Positions 1 through 6,460 of a stretch of DNA of 6,772 bases are shown piece by piece (within the stretch, counting starts at the first letter, position 1; the number at the start of each line of letters is the position of its first letter). Source of the stretch: Solirubrobacterales bacterium (lineage in GTDB: Bacteria; Actinomycetota; Thermoleophilia; Solirubrobacterales; Solirubrobacteraceae). The stretch is from contig JACDAP010000157.1 in NCBI GenBank assembly GCA_013695395.1, positions 1 through 6,772 of the forward strand, written 5' to 3'. The notes under the pieces are model-generated. The model was not told the DNA's origin and did no database searches. It was given only the letters and a program-made list of their open reading frames with translations. The translations under genes and the position numbers were made by a program.

Positions 1-87
1 GGCATGGGCCGCGAGGGCGGCGACTACGCCCTCGACTTCTACTCCGACCTCAAGACCCTCCAGATCCTCGACGGCAGCGTCCGCTGA
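1..87 (+). CDS. Aldehyde dehydrogenase, C-terminal end (partial)
   Basis: Only the last 28 codons and a TGA stop are in the window. The translation contains GMGREGGDYALDFYSDLKT, which matches the C-terminal signature of NAD(P)-dependent aldehyde dehydrogenases (G-x-G-R-E-G-G, then an aromatic-rich F-Y-S/T segment). In this superfamily the stretch lies near the oligomerisation/cofactor end and is typical of semialdehyde, betaine aldehyde and aromatic aldehyde dehydrogenases. The catalytic Cys and Glu lie upstream of the window, so the substrate cannot be judged. The stop is 28 bases before the permease start on the same strand, so it is probably the preceding gene of the same operon. An aldehyde dehydrogenase fits disposal of an aldehyde formed by amine oxidation or by P450 dealkylation. 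Confidence 0.85.
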   Translation, partial: GMGREGGDYALDFYSDLKTLQILDGSVR

Positions 88-102
88 CCGCAGATCCACA
101 GC

Positions 103-108
103 GAAAGG
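103..108 (+). promoter_or_regulatory. Ribosome binding site of the permease
   Basis: GAAAGG lies 7 bases before the ATG at 116. It is a reasonable Shine-Dalgarno match and supports that start. There is no room for a convincing promoter in the 28-base gap to the preceding stop. Confidence 0.55.
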
Positions 109-115
109 CACACCC

Positions 116-1642
116 ATGTCGCTCAGCACACCATCGGACGCCACCAGTGGCGTCGCCGCGAACGCCGGAGGCGCGCTCAGCCGGCGCCAGCTCGGCGTCG
201 CCGACATCGTCTTCTTCATCGTGGCCGCCTCGGCGCCGCTGACCGTCGTCGCCGGCGGGGTCTCGAGCACCTACCTGGTGACCGGGAACGCCGGCGTCCC
301 GCTGCTGTTCCTGGTCCTCGGCGGGATCCTCGCCCTGTTCGTCGCCGGATACGCGGCTATGAGCCACCACATCACCAACGCGGGGGCGTTCTACGCCTAC
401 GTCTCGCAGGGGCTCGGCCGGGTCGGCGGCGTGGCGACCGCGTTCGTCGCGCTCGTCTCCTACAACGCGATGCAGATCGGCATCTCCGGGCTCTTCGGCG
501 CGGTCTTCGCCGGCTTCATGCTCGACAAGACCGGTATCGACCTGAGCTGGTGGGCCTGGATCTTCGTCGCGATCGCGCTCATCGGCGTACTCGGCTGGCT
601 GCGCATCGACCTGAACGCGAAGCTGCTCGCGATCTTCCTGACGACTGAGATCATCGTCGTCGCCGTCTTCGACCTCGTGGTCATCGGCGACCCGGGGCCA
701 CAGGGGATGTCCTTCCAGGGCTTCGACCCGACGATCGCCTTCGGGGCCGGTCTCGGCGCGGCCCTGGTCTTCTCCACCGCGGCCTTCACCGGCTTCGAGT
801 CGGCGGCGATCTACTCGGAGGAGTGCAAGAACCCGCGCAAGACGGTGGCCAAGGCGACCTACATCGCGCTCGGCATCACGTCGCTCTTCTACGCCTTCTC
901 GGCGCTCATGCTGGCCAACGCGGTCGGTCCGGACACGGCCACGAGCGCCGAGGCGCTGGTGCGGGGTGGGTTCACCACGCCCGACGGGGCCGCTCCCGAT
1001 CCGACGACGATCCTCTTCATCGTGCTCGACGGCCAGATCTCGACGTTCGTGGCTGACGTCGCCGTCCTGCTCTTCTGCACGAGCCTCTTCGCGGCGATGC
1101 TCTCCTTCCACAACGCGGTGGCCCGCTACGGCTACGCGCTCGGGCGGGCCAAGGTCCTCCCGTCCGTGTTCGCGCGTGTGCGGCCGAGCACCGGCTCGCC
1201 GTTCGTGGGCTCCGCCGCGCAGAGCGTGCTCGCCTTCGTCGTCGTGGCCATCTTCGCGCTGAGCGGCTCCGACCCGATCCTCGAGCTGTTCACCTGGCTC
1301 ACGAACCTCGGTGCGCTCGGGGTCCTCGCGCTGCTCGCGCTCTCCTCGTTCGCGGTCATCGGGTACTTCGCCAAGCGGGCGCACGACGAGGGGGCGTGGG
1401 CGACCCGGATCGCGCCGGCGCTCGCCGGGGTGCTGCTGACGATCGTCTTCGTCCTGGCCCTGTTCAACTTCAACGTGCTCATCACCGGTGCCCAGGACGC
1501 GCCGCTCGACGACCGCTCGGTGATCCTGCCCGCGCTGCTGTTCATCGCCGCTGCGGTCGGGGCGGCTGTCGGCTTCCGGATGAAGAAGAGCCGCCCGGAC
1601 GACTACGCGACGATCGGAGCGCACTACGAGGAGCGGGAGTGA
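116..1642 (+). CDS. APC-superfamily amino acid/amine permease
   Basis: This 508-residue integral membrane protein, of usual length for the family, has about twelve hydrophobic segments spread from residue 28 to 488. The diagnostic APC motif is clear: FTGFESA (224-230) followed by SEECKNPRKTV (234-244), equivalent to the FxGFE...EExxNPxKxxP signature after TM6. The N-terminal region around residues 31-60 (IVFFIVAASAPLTVVAGGVS) matches the TM1 unwound segment that contacts substrate amino and carboxyl groups in LeuT-fold carriers. The family imports amino acids or amines by proton symport or by exchange. The substrate cannot be fixed from sequence, but the neighbouring decarboxylase and aldehyde dehydrogenase suggest an aromatic amino acid or the corresponding amine. 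The ATG at 116 is preceded by GAAAGG. The stop overlaps the P450 start as GTGA. Confidence 0.93.
   Translation: MSLSTPSDATSGVAANAGGALSRRQLGVADIVFFIVAASAPLTVVAGGVSSTYLVTGNAGVPLLFLVLGGILALFVAGYAAMSHHITNAGAFYAYVSQGLGRVGGVATAFVALVSYNAMQIGISGLFGAVFAGFMLDKTGIDLSWWAWIFVAIALIGVLGWLRIDLNAKLLAIFLTTEIIVVAVFDLVVIGDPGPQGMSFQGFDPTIAFGAGLGAALVFSTAAFTGFESAAIYSEECKNPRKTVAKATYIALGITSLFYAFSALMLANAVGPDTATSAEALVRGGFTTPDGAAPDPTTILFIVLDGQISTFVADVAVLLFCTSLFAAMLSFHNAVARYGYALGRAKVLPSVFARVRPSTGSPFVGSAAQSVLAFVVVAIFALSGSDPILELFTWLTNLGALGVLALLALSSFAVIGYFAKRAHDEGAWATRIAPALAGVLLTIVFVLALFNFNVLITGAQDAPLDDRSVILPALLFIAAAVGAAVGFRMKKSRPDDYATIGAHYEERE
1628..1633 (+). promoter_or_regulatory. Ribosome binding site deciding the P450 start
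   Basis: GAGGAG lies inside the last codons of the permease gene, 5 bases before the GTG at 1639. It selects this GTG as start even though the same frame stays open far upstream, inside the permease gene. Confidence 0.6.
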
Positions 1643-2856
1643 GCGCGCAGGCCACCGGTAGCTTCGCGGCGCGGGTCTCGGTCGAGGCGCTGGACCGGGA
1701 TCCGTACCCGATCTACGCCCGGCTGCGCGCGGAGGAGCCGGTGGCCTGGGTCCCGGCGGTCGGAATGTGGCTCGCGACGCGCTGGGCGGAGGCCGTGCGG
1801 GTGGCTTCCGAGCCGGGGTCCTTCGCGGCCGACATGCCCGGCTCCCCGATCGATCGCAGCTTCGGCTCCCCGACGATCCTGACCTGCGACGGGGAGGTCC
1901 ACCAGGAGCTCCGGCAGGGCGTGGGCGCTCGGCTGCGCCCGCGTGAGGTGGAGGGCTACGTCGAGGAGCTGATCGGGCCGACCTGTGACCGACTGCTCGA
2001 AGCTCTGCTGGCCGAGGACCGCGACGGAGCCGAGCTGATGGCGGAGTACCTCGAGCCGGTGTCCGTCCTCGGGCTGGGGGCGCTGCTGGGCCTTGGCGAT
2101 CTCGACGCGGCCACCCTGCGGCGCTGGTTCGCCGGCCTGGCCGAGGGGGCGACGAACTTCGAGCGCGACCCGAGCAAGCAGGCGACCTGCGACGCGGCCT
2201 GCGCGGAGATCGACGAGGCGATCGGCCCGCGCCTGGCCCGGCTGGCCGCCGAGCCCGACGACAGCCTGATCTCGCACATGCTTCACGAGGGAATGCCTGA
2301 TGGGGAGAGCCGGAGCCCGGAGCTCGTGATGCCCTCACTGAAGGTCCTGCTGCTCGGAGGGATGCAGGAGCCCGGTCATGGGGCAGGGACGGTGCTCTTC
2401 TGCCTGCTCACCCACCCGGAGCAGCTTGCGGACGTGCGCGCCGATCTCGACGCGCTGCTGCCGGCCGCGATCGAGGAGGGGATGCGCTGGGCGGCGCCGA
2501 TCGGCACTCAGGGGCGGCGGACGACCGTCGCGCTCGAGCTCGGCGGCGTGGCCCTGCCGGCGGACGCCCCGGTGGCGGCGGTGCTCGCCTCGGCCAACCG
2601 CGACGAAGCCCGCTTCGAGGACGGCGAGCGCTTCGACCTCCACCGCACGCGGCAGCGCGCGGCGACCTTCGGCTTCGGCCCGCACTTCTGCTCCGGCCAC
2701 GCGTTCGCCCGCGGGCTCGAGCGGATCGCGCTACGGCGCCTGCTCGAACGGGCCCCGCACCTCGCGCTGGCCCCGGGGGAGGCGGTCCCGTTCAGTGGCT
2801 GGGAGTTCCGGGCCCCGCGGGCGCTCCCGGTCCGGTGGTGCGGGGTGACGGGGTGA
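1639..2856 (+). CDS. Cytochrome P450 with atypical oxygen-activation motif
   Basis: Bacterial class P450 of 405 residues, soluble and of normal length. The heme loop is FGFGPHFCSG with the thiolate ligand Cys351. The K-helix ExxR motif is E280-G-M-R283. The N-terminal DPYPIYARLRAEEPV segment (about residues 20-34) is typical of bacterial P450s. The I-helix reads LLLGGMQEPGHG (237-248). Aligned without gaps to P450cam (GGLDTVVN) through to the shared P-E downstream, Gln243 sits at the conserved acid, Glu244 at the conserved Thr, and Pro245 follows. Acid-to-amide and alcohol-to-acid replacement should change proton delivery. The GTG at 1639 is chosen because of the GAGGAG site and the GTGA overlap with the permease stop. 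No ferredoxin or reductase is seen in the window. The substrate is unknown; the operon suggests an amine, amino acid or aromatic-derived compound. Confidence 0.93.
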   Translation: MSAQATGSFAARVSVEALDRDPYPIYARLRAEEPVAWVPAVGMWLATRWAEAVRVASEPGSFAADMPGSPIDRSFGSPTILTCDGEVHQELRQGVGARLRPREVEGYVEELIGPTCDRLLEALLAEDRDGAELMAEYLEPVSVLGLGALLGLGDLDAATLRRWFAGLAEGATNFERDPSKQATCDAACAEIDEAIGPRLARLAAEPDDSLISHMLHEGMPDGESRSPELVMPSLKVLLLGGMQEPGHGAGTVLFCLLTHPEQLADVRADLDALLPAAIEEGMRWAAPIGTQGRRTTVALELGGVALPADAPVAAVLASANRDEARFEDGERFDLHRTRQRAATFGFGPHFCSGHAFARGLERIALRRLLERAPHLALAPGEAVPFSGWEFRAPRALPVRWCGVTG

Positions 2857-4286
2857 GGGGCGAGGAGCAGGACCGCCCGGAGACAAGCGCGCTCGCGCTC
2901 CCGGAACGACAGGCGGTGCTCGAGCATGCGGCCGGCCTGATCGCGGGCGCCTGGGAGGAGTTCGACCACGCCCGCGAGTACCAGCCGCCCGTCACGGGGC
3001 GCCACGAGCGACTGCTGCGCGAGCCGCTGCCCGCCGGGCCGAGCGACGCGCGCGCGGCGCTCGACGCGGCCGCCGAGGTGCTCGACGTCTCGCTGAGCCA
3101 GGTGCGCCCGCGGTTCTTCGCCTACGTGGCCTCGTCCGGGCTCGAGATCGGAGTCCTGGCCGACGCGCTGATGGCCTCCCACGACGTCAACGCGGCGGTC
3201 ACCGCCGGCGGGGCCGACCTCCTGGAGGGGCAGGTCGTGCGTTGGGTCGACGCGTTCGTCGGCTTCGGCGGCGCGGCCGACGGGGTGATGGCGGCCGGCG
3301 GCCAGATCTCGAACCTGACCGCGCTGGCCGCCGCCCGTGAGCGGGCCCTGCCCGGCTTCCGCCGGAGCGGCGCGGACGGCCGCCGCGCCGCGCTCTACAC
3401 CTCGGCCGAGGCCCACTACTCCGTGCAGCGCTCCGGGGAGGTCCTTGGGCTCGGCGCCGACAACGTGCGACGCATCGCGCTCGACGACGACCGGCGGATG
3501 GACGTCGAGGCCTGTGCGAGCGCGATCGACGCCGACCTCTCGACGGGCGTCGTTCCGGTCGCGGTGGTGGCCACTGCGGGCACGACGCTGACCGGCACCG
3601 TCGACGACCTCGCCGGCCTGGCCGAGGTCTGCTCCGCTCGCGGCGTGTGGCTGCACGTGGACGGCGCCTACGGGCTTCCCGCGGCGTCGACCACGGCGGC
3701 GGGCTGGCGCTTCGCCGGGCTCGACCGGGCCGACTCGGCGACCGTCGACGCGCACAAGTGGCTCTACGTCCCGAAGGCGTGCAGCGTGCTGCTGATGCGG
3801 GAGGCCGGGCGGCTGGAGGCGGCCTTCTCCCACCAGGAGAGCTACATGCCGCACCCGCACGACGAGATCCACCCGGTCGACCGCACGCTCGAGTACTCGC
3901 GGCCACTGCGGGCGCTCAAGCTCTGGCTCGCCTTCCGCGTGCACGGTGCCGACGCGATCCGGGCGGCGATCGAGCGCAACCTCGCGCAGGCCGCGATGCT
4001 CGCCGGGCTCGTGGAGGCCGAAGAGGGGCTCGAGCTCCTGCTCGCTCCGCAGCTCTCCGCGGTCTGCTTCCGCGTGATCCCGCCCGAGGATGCCGACCCG
4101 TTCGCGCATAACGCTCAGGTCGTCGACGCGGTCAACGCGGACGGCCGCCTGCTCATCGCGGGAGCCGTGCTCGACGGCGTGCCGTGTCTGCGGGCTTGCG
4201 TGGTCAATCACCGCACGACCGACGCCGACGTGCGGGCGATCGTCGAGGTCGTCTCCGAGGTCGTTGCCGAGCTCGGTGACGCGTGA
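2853..4286 (+). CDS. PLP-dependent group II amino acid decarboxylase (aromatic amino acid decarboxylase-like)
   Basis: Fold-type I PLP enzyme of 477 residues, close to the usual 470-490. Landmarks in order: FFAYVASSG near residue 90; EAHYS with His188, the residue that stacks on the PLP ring; ATAGTTLTGTVDD around 245; HVDGAYG with Asp270, which pairs with the pyridine nitrogen; DAHKWL with the Schiff-base Lys302; and EYSRPLRALKLWLAFRVHG around 347-365, typical of this family. Members decarboxylate aromatic L-amino acids, and some act on glutamate, aspartate or other substrates, giving the amine plus CO2 in the cytoplasm. Some homologues are aldehyde synthases. The GTG at 2853 is chosen because it forms a GTGA overlap with the P450 stop, matching the junction upstream; GTG codons at 2835 and 2838 are alternatives. 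The ribosome site is weak (GGTGA at 2844-2848), consistent with translational coupling. Confidence 0.92.
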   Translation: MRGEEQDRPETSALALPERQAVLEHAAGLIAGAWEEFDHAREYQPPVTGRHERLLREPLPAGPSDARAALDAAAEVLDVSLSQVRPRFFAYVASSGLEIGVLADALMASHDVNAAVTAGGADLLEGQVVRWVDAFVGFGGAADGVMAAGGQISNLTALAAARERALPGFRRSGADGRRAALYTSAEAHYSVQRSGEVLGLGADNVRRIALDDDRRMDVEACASAIDADLSTGVVPVAVVATAGTTLTGTVDDLAGLAEVCSARGVWLHVDGAYGLPAASTTAAGWRFAGLDRADSATVDAHKWLYVPKACSVLLMREAGRLEAAFSHQESYMPHPHDEIHPVDRTLEYSRPLRALKLWLAFRVHGADAIRAAIERNLAQAAMLAGLVEAEEGLELLLAPQLSAVCFRVIPPEDADPFAHNAQVVDAVNADGRLLIAGAVLDGVPCLRACVVNHRTTDADVRAIVEVVSEVVAELGDA

Positions 4287-4301
4287 GCGCGCCGCCGGTA
4301 C

Positions 4302-4317
4302 CGGGCTGAGCAGCCCG
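4302..4317. terminator. Small hairpin between convergent operons
   Basis: CGGGCT-GAGC-AGCCCG forms a perfect 6-bp stem with a 4-base loop, in the 40-base gap between the decarboxylase stop (4286) and the end of the convergent transpeptidase gene (4327). The position suits a bidirectional terminator. There is no U-tract on either side, so it is not a classical intrinsic terminator; U-poor terminators are often proposed for high-GC actinobacteria. Confidence 0.4.
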
Positions 4318-4326
4318 CCACCTGTC

Positions 4327-5046
4327 TCAGCGGATGACGACCCGTGTGCCGATCGGCATCCGCTTGGCCAGCCGGCGCATCGCGTCGTTCGGGACCCGGA
4401 CGCACCCGTGGGAGGGGCTGCCGGGGATGAGCTCCGGCTGGTTGGTCCCGTGGATCCCGATCACGCCGCCGCCGGGCCAGTCGCTGAGCACGGAGTACGC
4501 GCTCGTCCCGAAGGCGTAGGGGCCGTAGATGCCGTCCCGGCTGCGAAGGCGCAGCCCCTCCCGGATGTAGAAGCGCCCGGCCGGGGTCGGCGTGCTCGCC
4601 TTGCCGACGCCCACGCGTGATCGCCAGATCGTCCGTCCGGCGTCCTTCAGCACCGCGGTCCGGCGTGCGCGGTCGATCGTGAGGACCGTTCGCCGCAGGT
4701 GCAGGGGCCCGAGGGCGTAGGCCGGCACCCAGCCGCGGCTGCCGTTCGGTCGCCGGGGGAGCTCGACCTGCACCCAGGCGTCGTCGGTGCCGCCCGTGCG
4801 GATCGCGACGTACACCTCCGGCCGGCCGTCCTCGGTGCGCCGGCGCAGGCGCCCGCTCGCCCGGGAGCGTCCGTCCGGTCGGGCATGGACGATCGCTTCG
4901 CTCGTGGCGTGGGCCCAGCGCGTCGTGTCCTGCTGGTTGCTGAGGACGCCCCGCTCCGTGGCGGGCGCGGTGCTCGCCACGGCGGGGCCCGCGAGCGCGA
5001 GGACGAGCAGGACCGCGCCGGCGGTCGCCGCCCGTGCGGACCTCAT
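4327..5046 (-). CDS. Secreted L,D-transpeptidase (YkuD domain)
   Basis: Protein of 239 residues. Residues 1-24 are a Sec signal peptide (MRSARA, a hydrophobic core of Ala/Leu/Val, cleavage likely after AVA24). Residues about 40-110 resemble an SH3-like domain (VHARPDG, WVQVELP, RGWVPAYALG). Residues about 118-239 are the YkuD catalytic domain: TPTPAGRFYI at 152-161, HGTN with His199, and SHGCVR with catalytic Cys215 and His213. These enzymes cleave the meso-DAP3-D-Ala4 bond of a donor stem peptide and form 3-3 cross-links outside the membrane; some instead attach proteins to peptidoglycan through a lysine. The catalytic set is complete. The ATG at 5046 is chosen because it overlaps the preceding gene's TGA as ATGA and begins a clean signal peptide; an upstream in-frame start at 5082 would spoil the signal. 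It is the second gene of a two-gene operon. Confidence 0.93.
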   Translation of the reverse strand: MRSARAATAGAVLLVLALAGPAVASTAPATERGVLSNQQDTTRWAHATSEAIVHARPDGRSRASGRLRRRTEDGRPEVYVAIRTGGTDDAWVQVELPRRPNGSRGWVPAYALGPLHLRRTVLTIDRARRTAVLKDAGRTIWRSRVGVGKASTPTPAGRFYIREGLRLRSRDGIYGPYAFGTSAYSVLSDWPGGGVIGIHGTNQPELIPGSPSHGCVRVPNDAMRRLAKRMPIGTRVVIR

Positions 5047-6248
5047 CCCGTGAATCTCGGGTTCACGCGGGCGACCTTGCACCTGCGCACCGAGAGCCGC
5101 AGGATCCGGGTGCGGGCGCCGCTGGCCTTGGTAAATACGACGCGTGCGCTCACGCGCGCGGCCTGGCCCCGGGCGACGCGGACCCGCGTGCGGTAGTTGC
5201 CGCTGCGGTCACGACGGGTCACCCGGGCGATCCGCCTGCCGTCGAGCAGGAAGTCCACCCGTCGGATGCCGCGGCCCTTGATCGCGACCATGCCGGACCC
5301 CGCGCCGCACACCCGCGGCACCCGCAGTGTGGCTCGCACGAACGTCGTGGACGTCGCGGGAGCCTTCTTCTTGACCCCCGTGCCCGTGCCGGGGCTCAGG
5401 CTGGTCGTGCCCGCGGGGGGTCCGGCCGCCGCGGGCGCGGGGCTCCCCGGATTTGTGGCTGCTGTGCCGGTCGGCGTGCCGGCGGCGGGTGGCGTGGTGC
5501 ACAGCGACCTGGCCACGTTGTTGGTGTCCAGGGTCACCGCGCCGTTGCGCGAGAGGGCCCGGCCGTCGAGGGTCGCGCTGGTGGTCAACGTGATGGAGGT
5601 CAGCGCGAGGATGTTGCCGACGAACGCGCTCCCGGTACCGATCGTGGCCGAGGAACCCACCTGCCAGAACACGTTGCACGCCTGCGCCCCACCCTGGAGC
5701 AGCACGCGGCTTCCGGAGCCGACCGTGAGGTCGGAGCCGGCCTGGAAGATGAAGACCGCGTTGGGGTCGCCTTGCGCGTCGAGCGTCAGGTCGCCGGTGA
5801 GGCCGATCGAGCTGGCCGACGTGTACACGCCCGCGGGCAGGGTGGTCCCGCCCAGATCGCCGGAGATGCTGGCGTCCGCGGGGCGGCTGGCGGCGTCGTC
5901 GTAGGCGAGGACGAGGTCGGCCTGCGCCTGCGCTGCCTCTGCGTCCGCGACGTGCGTCGTGCCGTCGAGGACCTGGCCGGGCGGGAACCCGGTGACGGAG
6001 GTCCCCGGGCTCAGGCCGAGATCGCCCCGCACGACGGTGGGGCCGGTGTTCGTGACGGTGCTGCCGCCGAGGACCGCGAAGTTCCCGGCCGTGCCGAGTC
6101 CCACCGCAGCCGGAGCCGCGGCGGCCGGCGATGCGGCCGAGCCGGCGAGGAGTCCGGCGAGGCCGAGGAGGCCGGCGGTCCTCCTGAGGGTGCGGCGGAT
6201 GCGGCGAGCGGATGTGTTCCCCCCGTGTCGCGGTGCTTGAAACGCCAT
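5043..6248 (-). CDS. Secreted DUF3494 ice-binding-like protein with basic C-terminal domain
   Basis: Protein of 401 residues. Residues 1-45 form a signal peptide with a long Arg-rich n-region (RRIRRTLRRT), a hydrophobic stretch and an AAAA cleavage area. Residues 49-250 are a DUF3494 domain: LGTAGNFAVLGGSTVTNTGP, SPGTSVTGFPPG, a helix with AQAQADLVLAYDDAA, GDLGGTTLPAGVY, LTLDAQGDPNAVFIFQAGS, QACNVFWQVGSSATIGT and GNILALTSITL. Known members are right-handed beta-solenoids with a flanking helix that bind ice planes and limit recrystallisation. Residues 251-302 are a Pro/Ala/Gly/Thr linker containing KKK at 293-295. Residues 303-401 look like a small beta-sandwich (VDFLLDGRRIARVTRRDRSG) and are very basic: 25 Arg, 3 Lys and only 3 Asp. 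ATG 6248 is chosen over an in-frame TTG at 6266 because GGAG lies 5 bases before it. Ice binding itself is inferred from the family. Confidence 0.92.
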   Translation of the reverse strand: MAFQAPRHGGNTSARRIRRTLRRTAGLLGLAGLLAGSAASPAAAAPAAVGLGTAGNFAVLGGSTVTNTGPTVVRGDLGLSPGTSVTGFPPGQVLDGTTHVADAEAAQAQADLVLAYDDAASRPADASISGDLGGTTLPAGVYTSASSIGLTGDLTLDAQGDPNAVFIFQAGSDLTVGSGSRVLLQGGAQACNVFWQVGSSATIGTGSAFVGNILALTSITLTTSATLDGRALSRNGAVTLDTNNVARSLCTTPPAAGTPTGTAATNPGSPAPAAAGPPAGTTSLSPGTGTGVKKKAPATSTTFVRATLRVPRVCGAGSGMVAIKGRGIRRVDFLLDGRRIARVTRRDRSGNYRTRVRVARGQAARVSARVVFTKASGARTRILRLSVRRCKVARVNPRFTG

Positions 6249-6253
6249 GTGGT

Positions 6254-6257
6254 CTCC
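6254..6257 (-). promoter_or_regulatory. Ribosome binding site of the ice-binding protein gene
   Basis: On the minus strand GGAG(A) lies 5 bases before the ATG at 6248. It decides between this ATG and the in-frame TTG at 6266. Confidence 0.6.
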
Positions 6258-6362
6258 ATGCTGCAACCCGGGGGCCGCGATCGGGGCGAGGACTCGAATG
6301 GCGCAGCAGGCTTGAATGTCTCAGATCCGGCCGCGTCGTCCCAAGGCTCTTCAGAAAGCGAA

Positions 6363-6390
6363 CGTATACCCGGAATCTAGGCAGGACCAA
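6363..6390 (-). promoter_or_regulatory. Candidate promoter of the ice-binding/transpeptidase operon
   Basis: On the minus strand TTGGTC (6390-6385) is followed after 16 bases by TATACG (6368-6363). It matches the sigma-70-type hexamers only partly: TTG in the -35 and TATA in the -10. It sits in the least GC-rich part of the region, at a sensible distance from the ATG at 6248. It is a weak call; an alternative sigma factor promoter would not be recognised this way. Confidence 0.3.
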
Positions 6391-6441
6391 CCGCCGAACC
6401 GGGATCTGGCCGAATGATGGTTCGAGCGGGATATTTCGATG

Positions 6442-6453
6442 GTGCGATCGCAC
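6442..6453. repeat. 12-bp perfect palindrome GTGCGATCGCAC
   Basis: A perfect inverted repeat located about 50 bases upstream of the candidate -35 of the ice-binding operon. It is the size and symmetry of a dimeric regulator's operator, but only one copy is seen and the core GCGATCGC may be chance in GC-rich DNA. Confidence 0.25.
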
Positions 6454-6460
6454 GGTTGGC

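Larger units (their letters stand above)
6249..6460. other. Leader/promoter region upstream of the ice-binding operon
   Basis: About 210 bases that look non-coding. From about 6355 onward the base composition is visibly less GC-rich than the flanking genes, and no frame shows sustained G/C at third positions. It holds the ribosome site, a weak promoter candidate, and a palindrome at its distal edge. The promoter candidate would give an untranslated leader of roughly 105 bases. No riboswitch consensus or tRNA was recognised. Confidence 0.6.

Noticed and set aside
1396..1638. N-terminal extension of the P450 within the permease gene
   Set aside because: The frame is open but the translation is Arg/Gly-rich and unlike P450s. 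The GAGGAG site and GTGA overlap place the start at 1639.
50..2338. A 762-residue open frame on the minus strand opposite the permease and P450
   Set aside because: The product is low-complexity Arg/Pro/Ser/Glu-rich and lies antisense to genes with clear family motifs. Long antisense frames are expected in DNA with extreme third-position GC.
2508..4211. A 567-residue minus-strand open frame opposite the decarboxylase
   Set aside because: It is rich in Arg, Gly, Val, Asp and His with no recognisable domain, and is a mirror of the well-supported decarboxylase.
6110..6248. Twin-arginine export signal on the ice-binding protein
   Set aside because: The RR pairs in RRIRRTLRRT lack a good S-R-R-x-F-L-K context, so a Sec signal with a long basic n-region is the simpler reading.
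5034..6380. A 448-residue plus-strand open frame opposite the ice-binding gene
   Set aside because: It is a low-complexity shadow; the opposite strand carries an unmistakable DUF3494 protein with signal peptide and ribosome site.
6249..6420. Cyclic di-GMP or other riboswitch in the leader of the ice-binding gene
   Set aside because: The leader was read by eye for the conserved cyclic di-GMP aptamer core and nothing matched. A covariance-model search would be needed to exclude divergent types.
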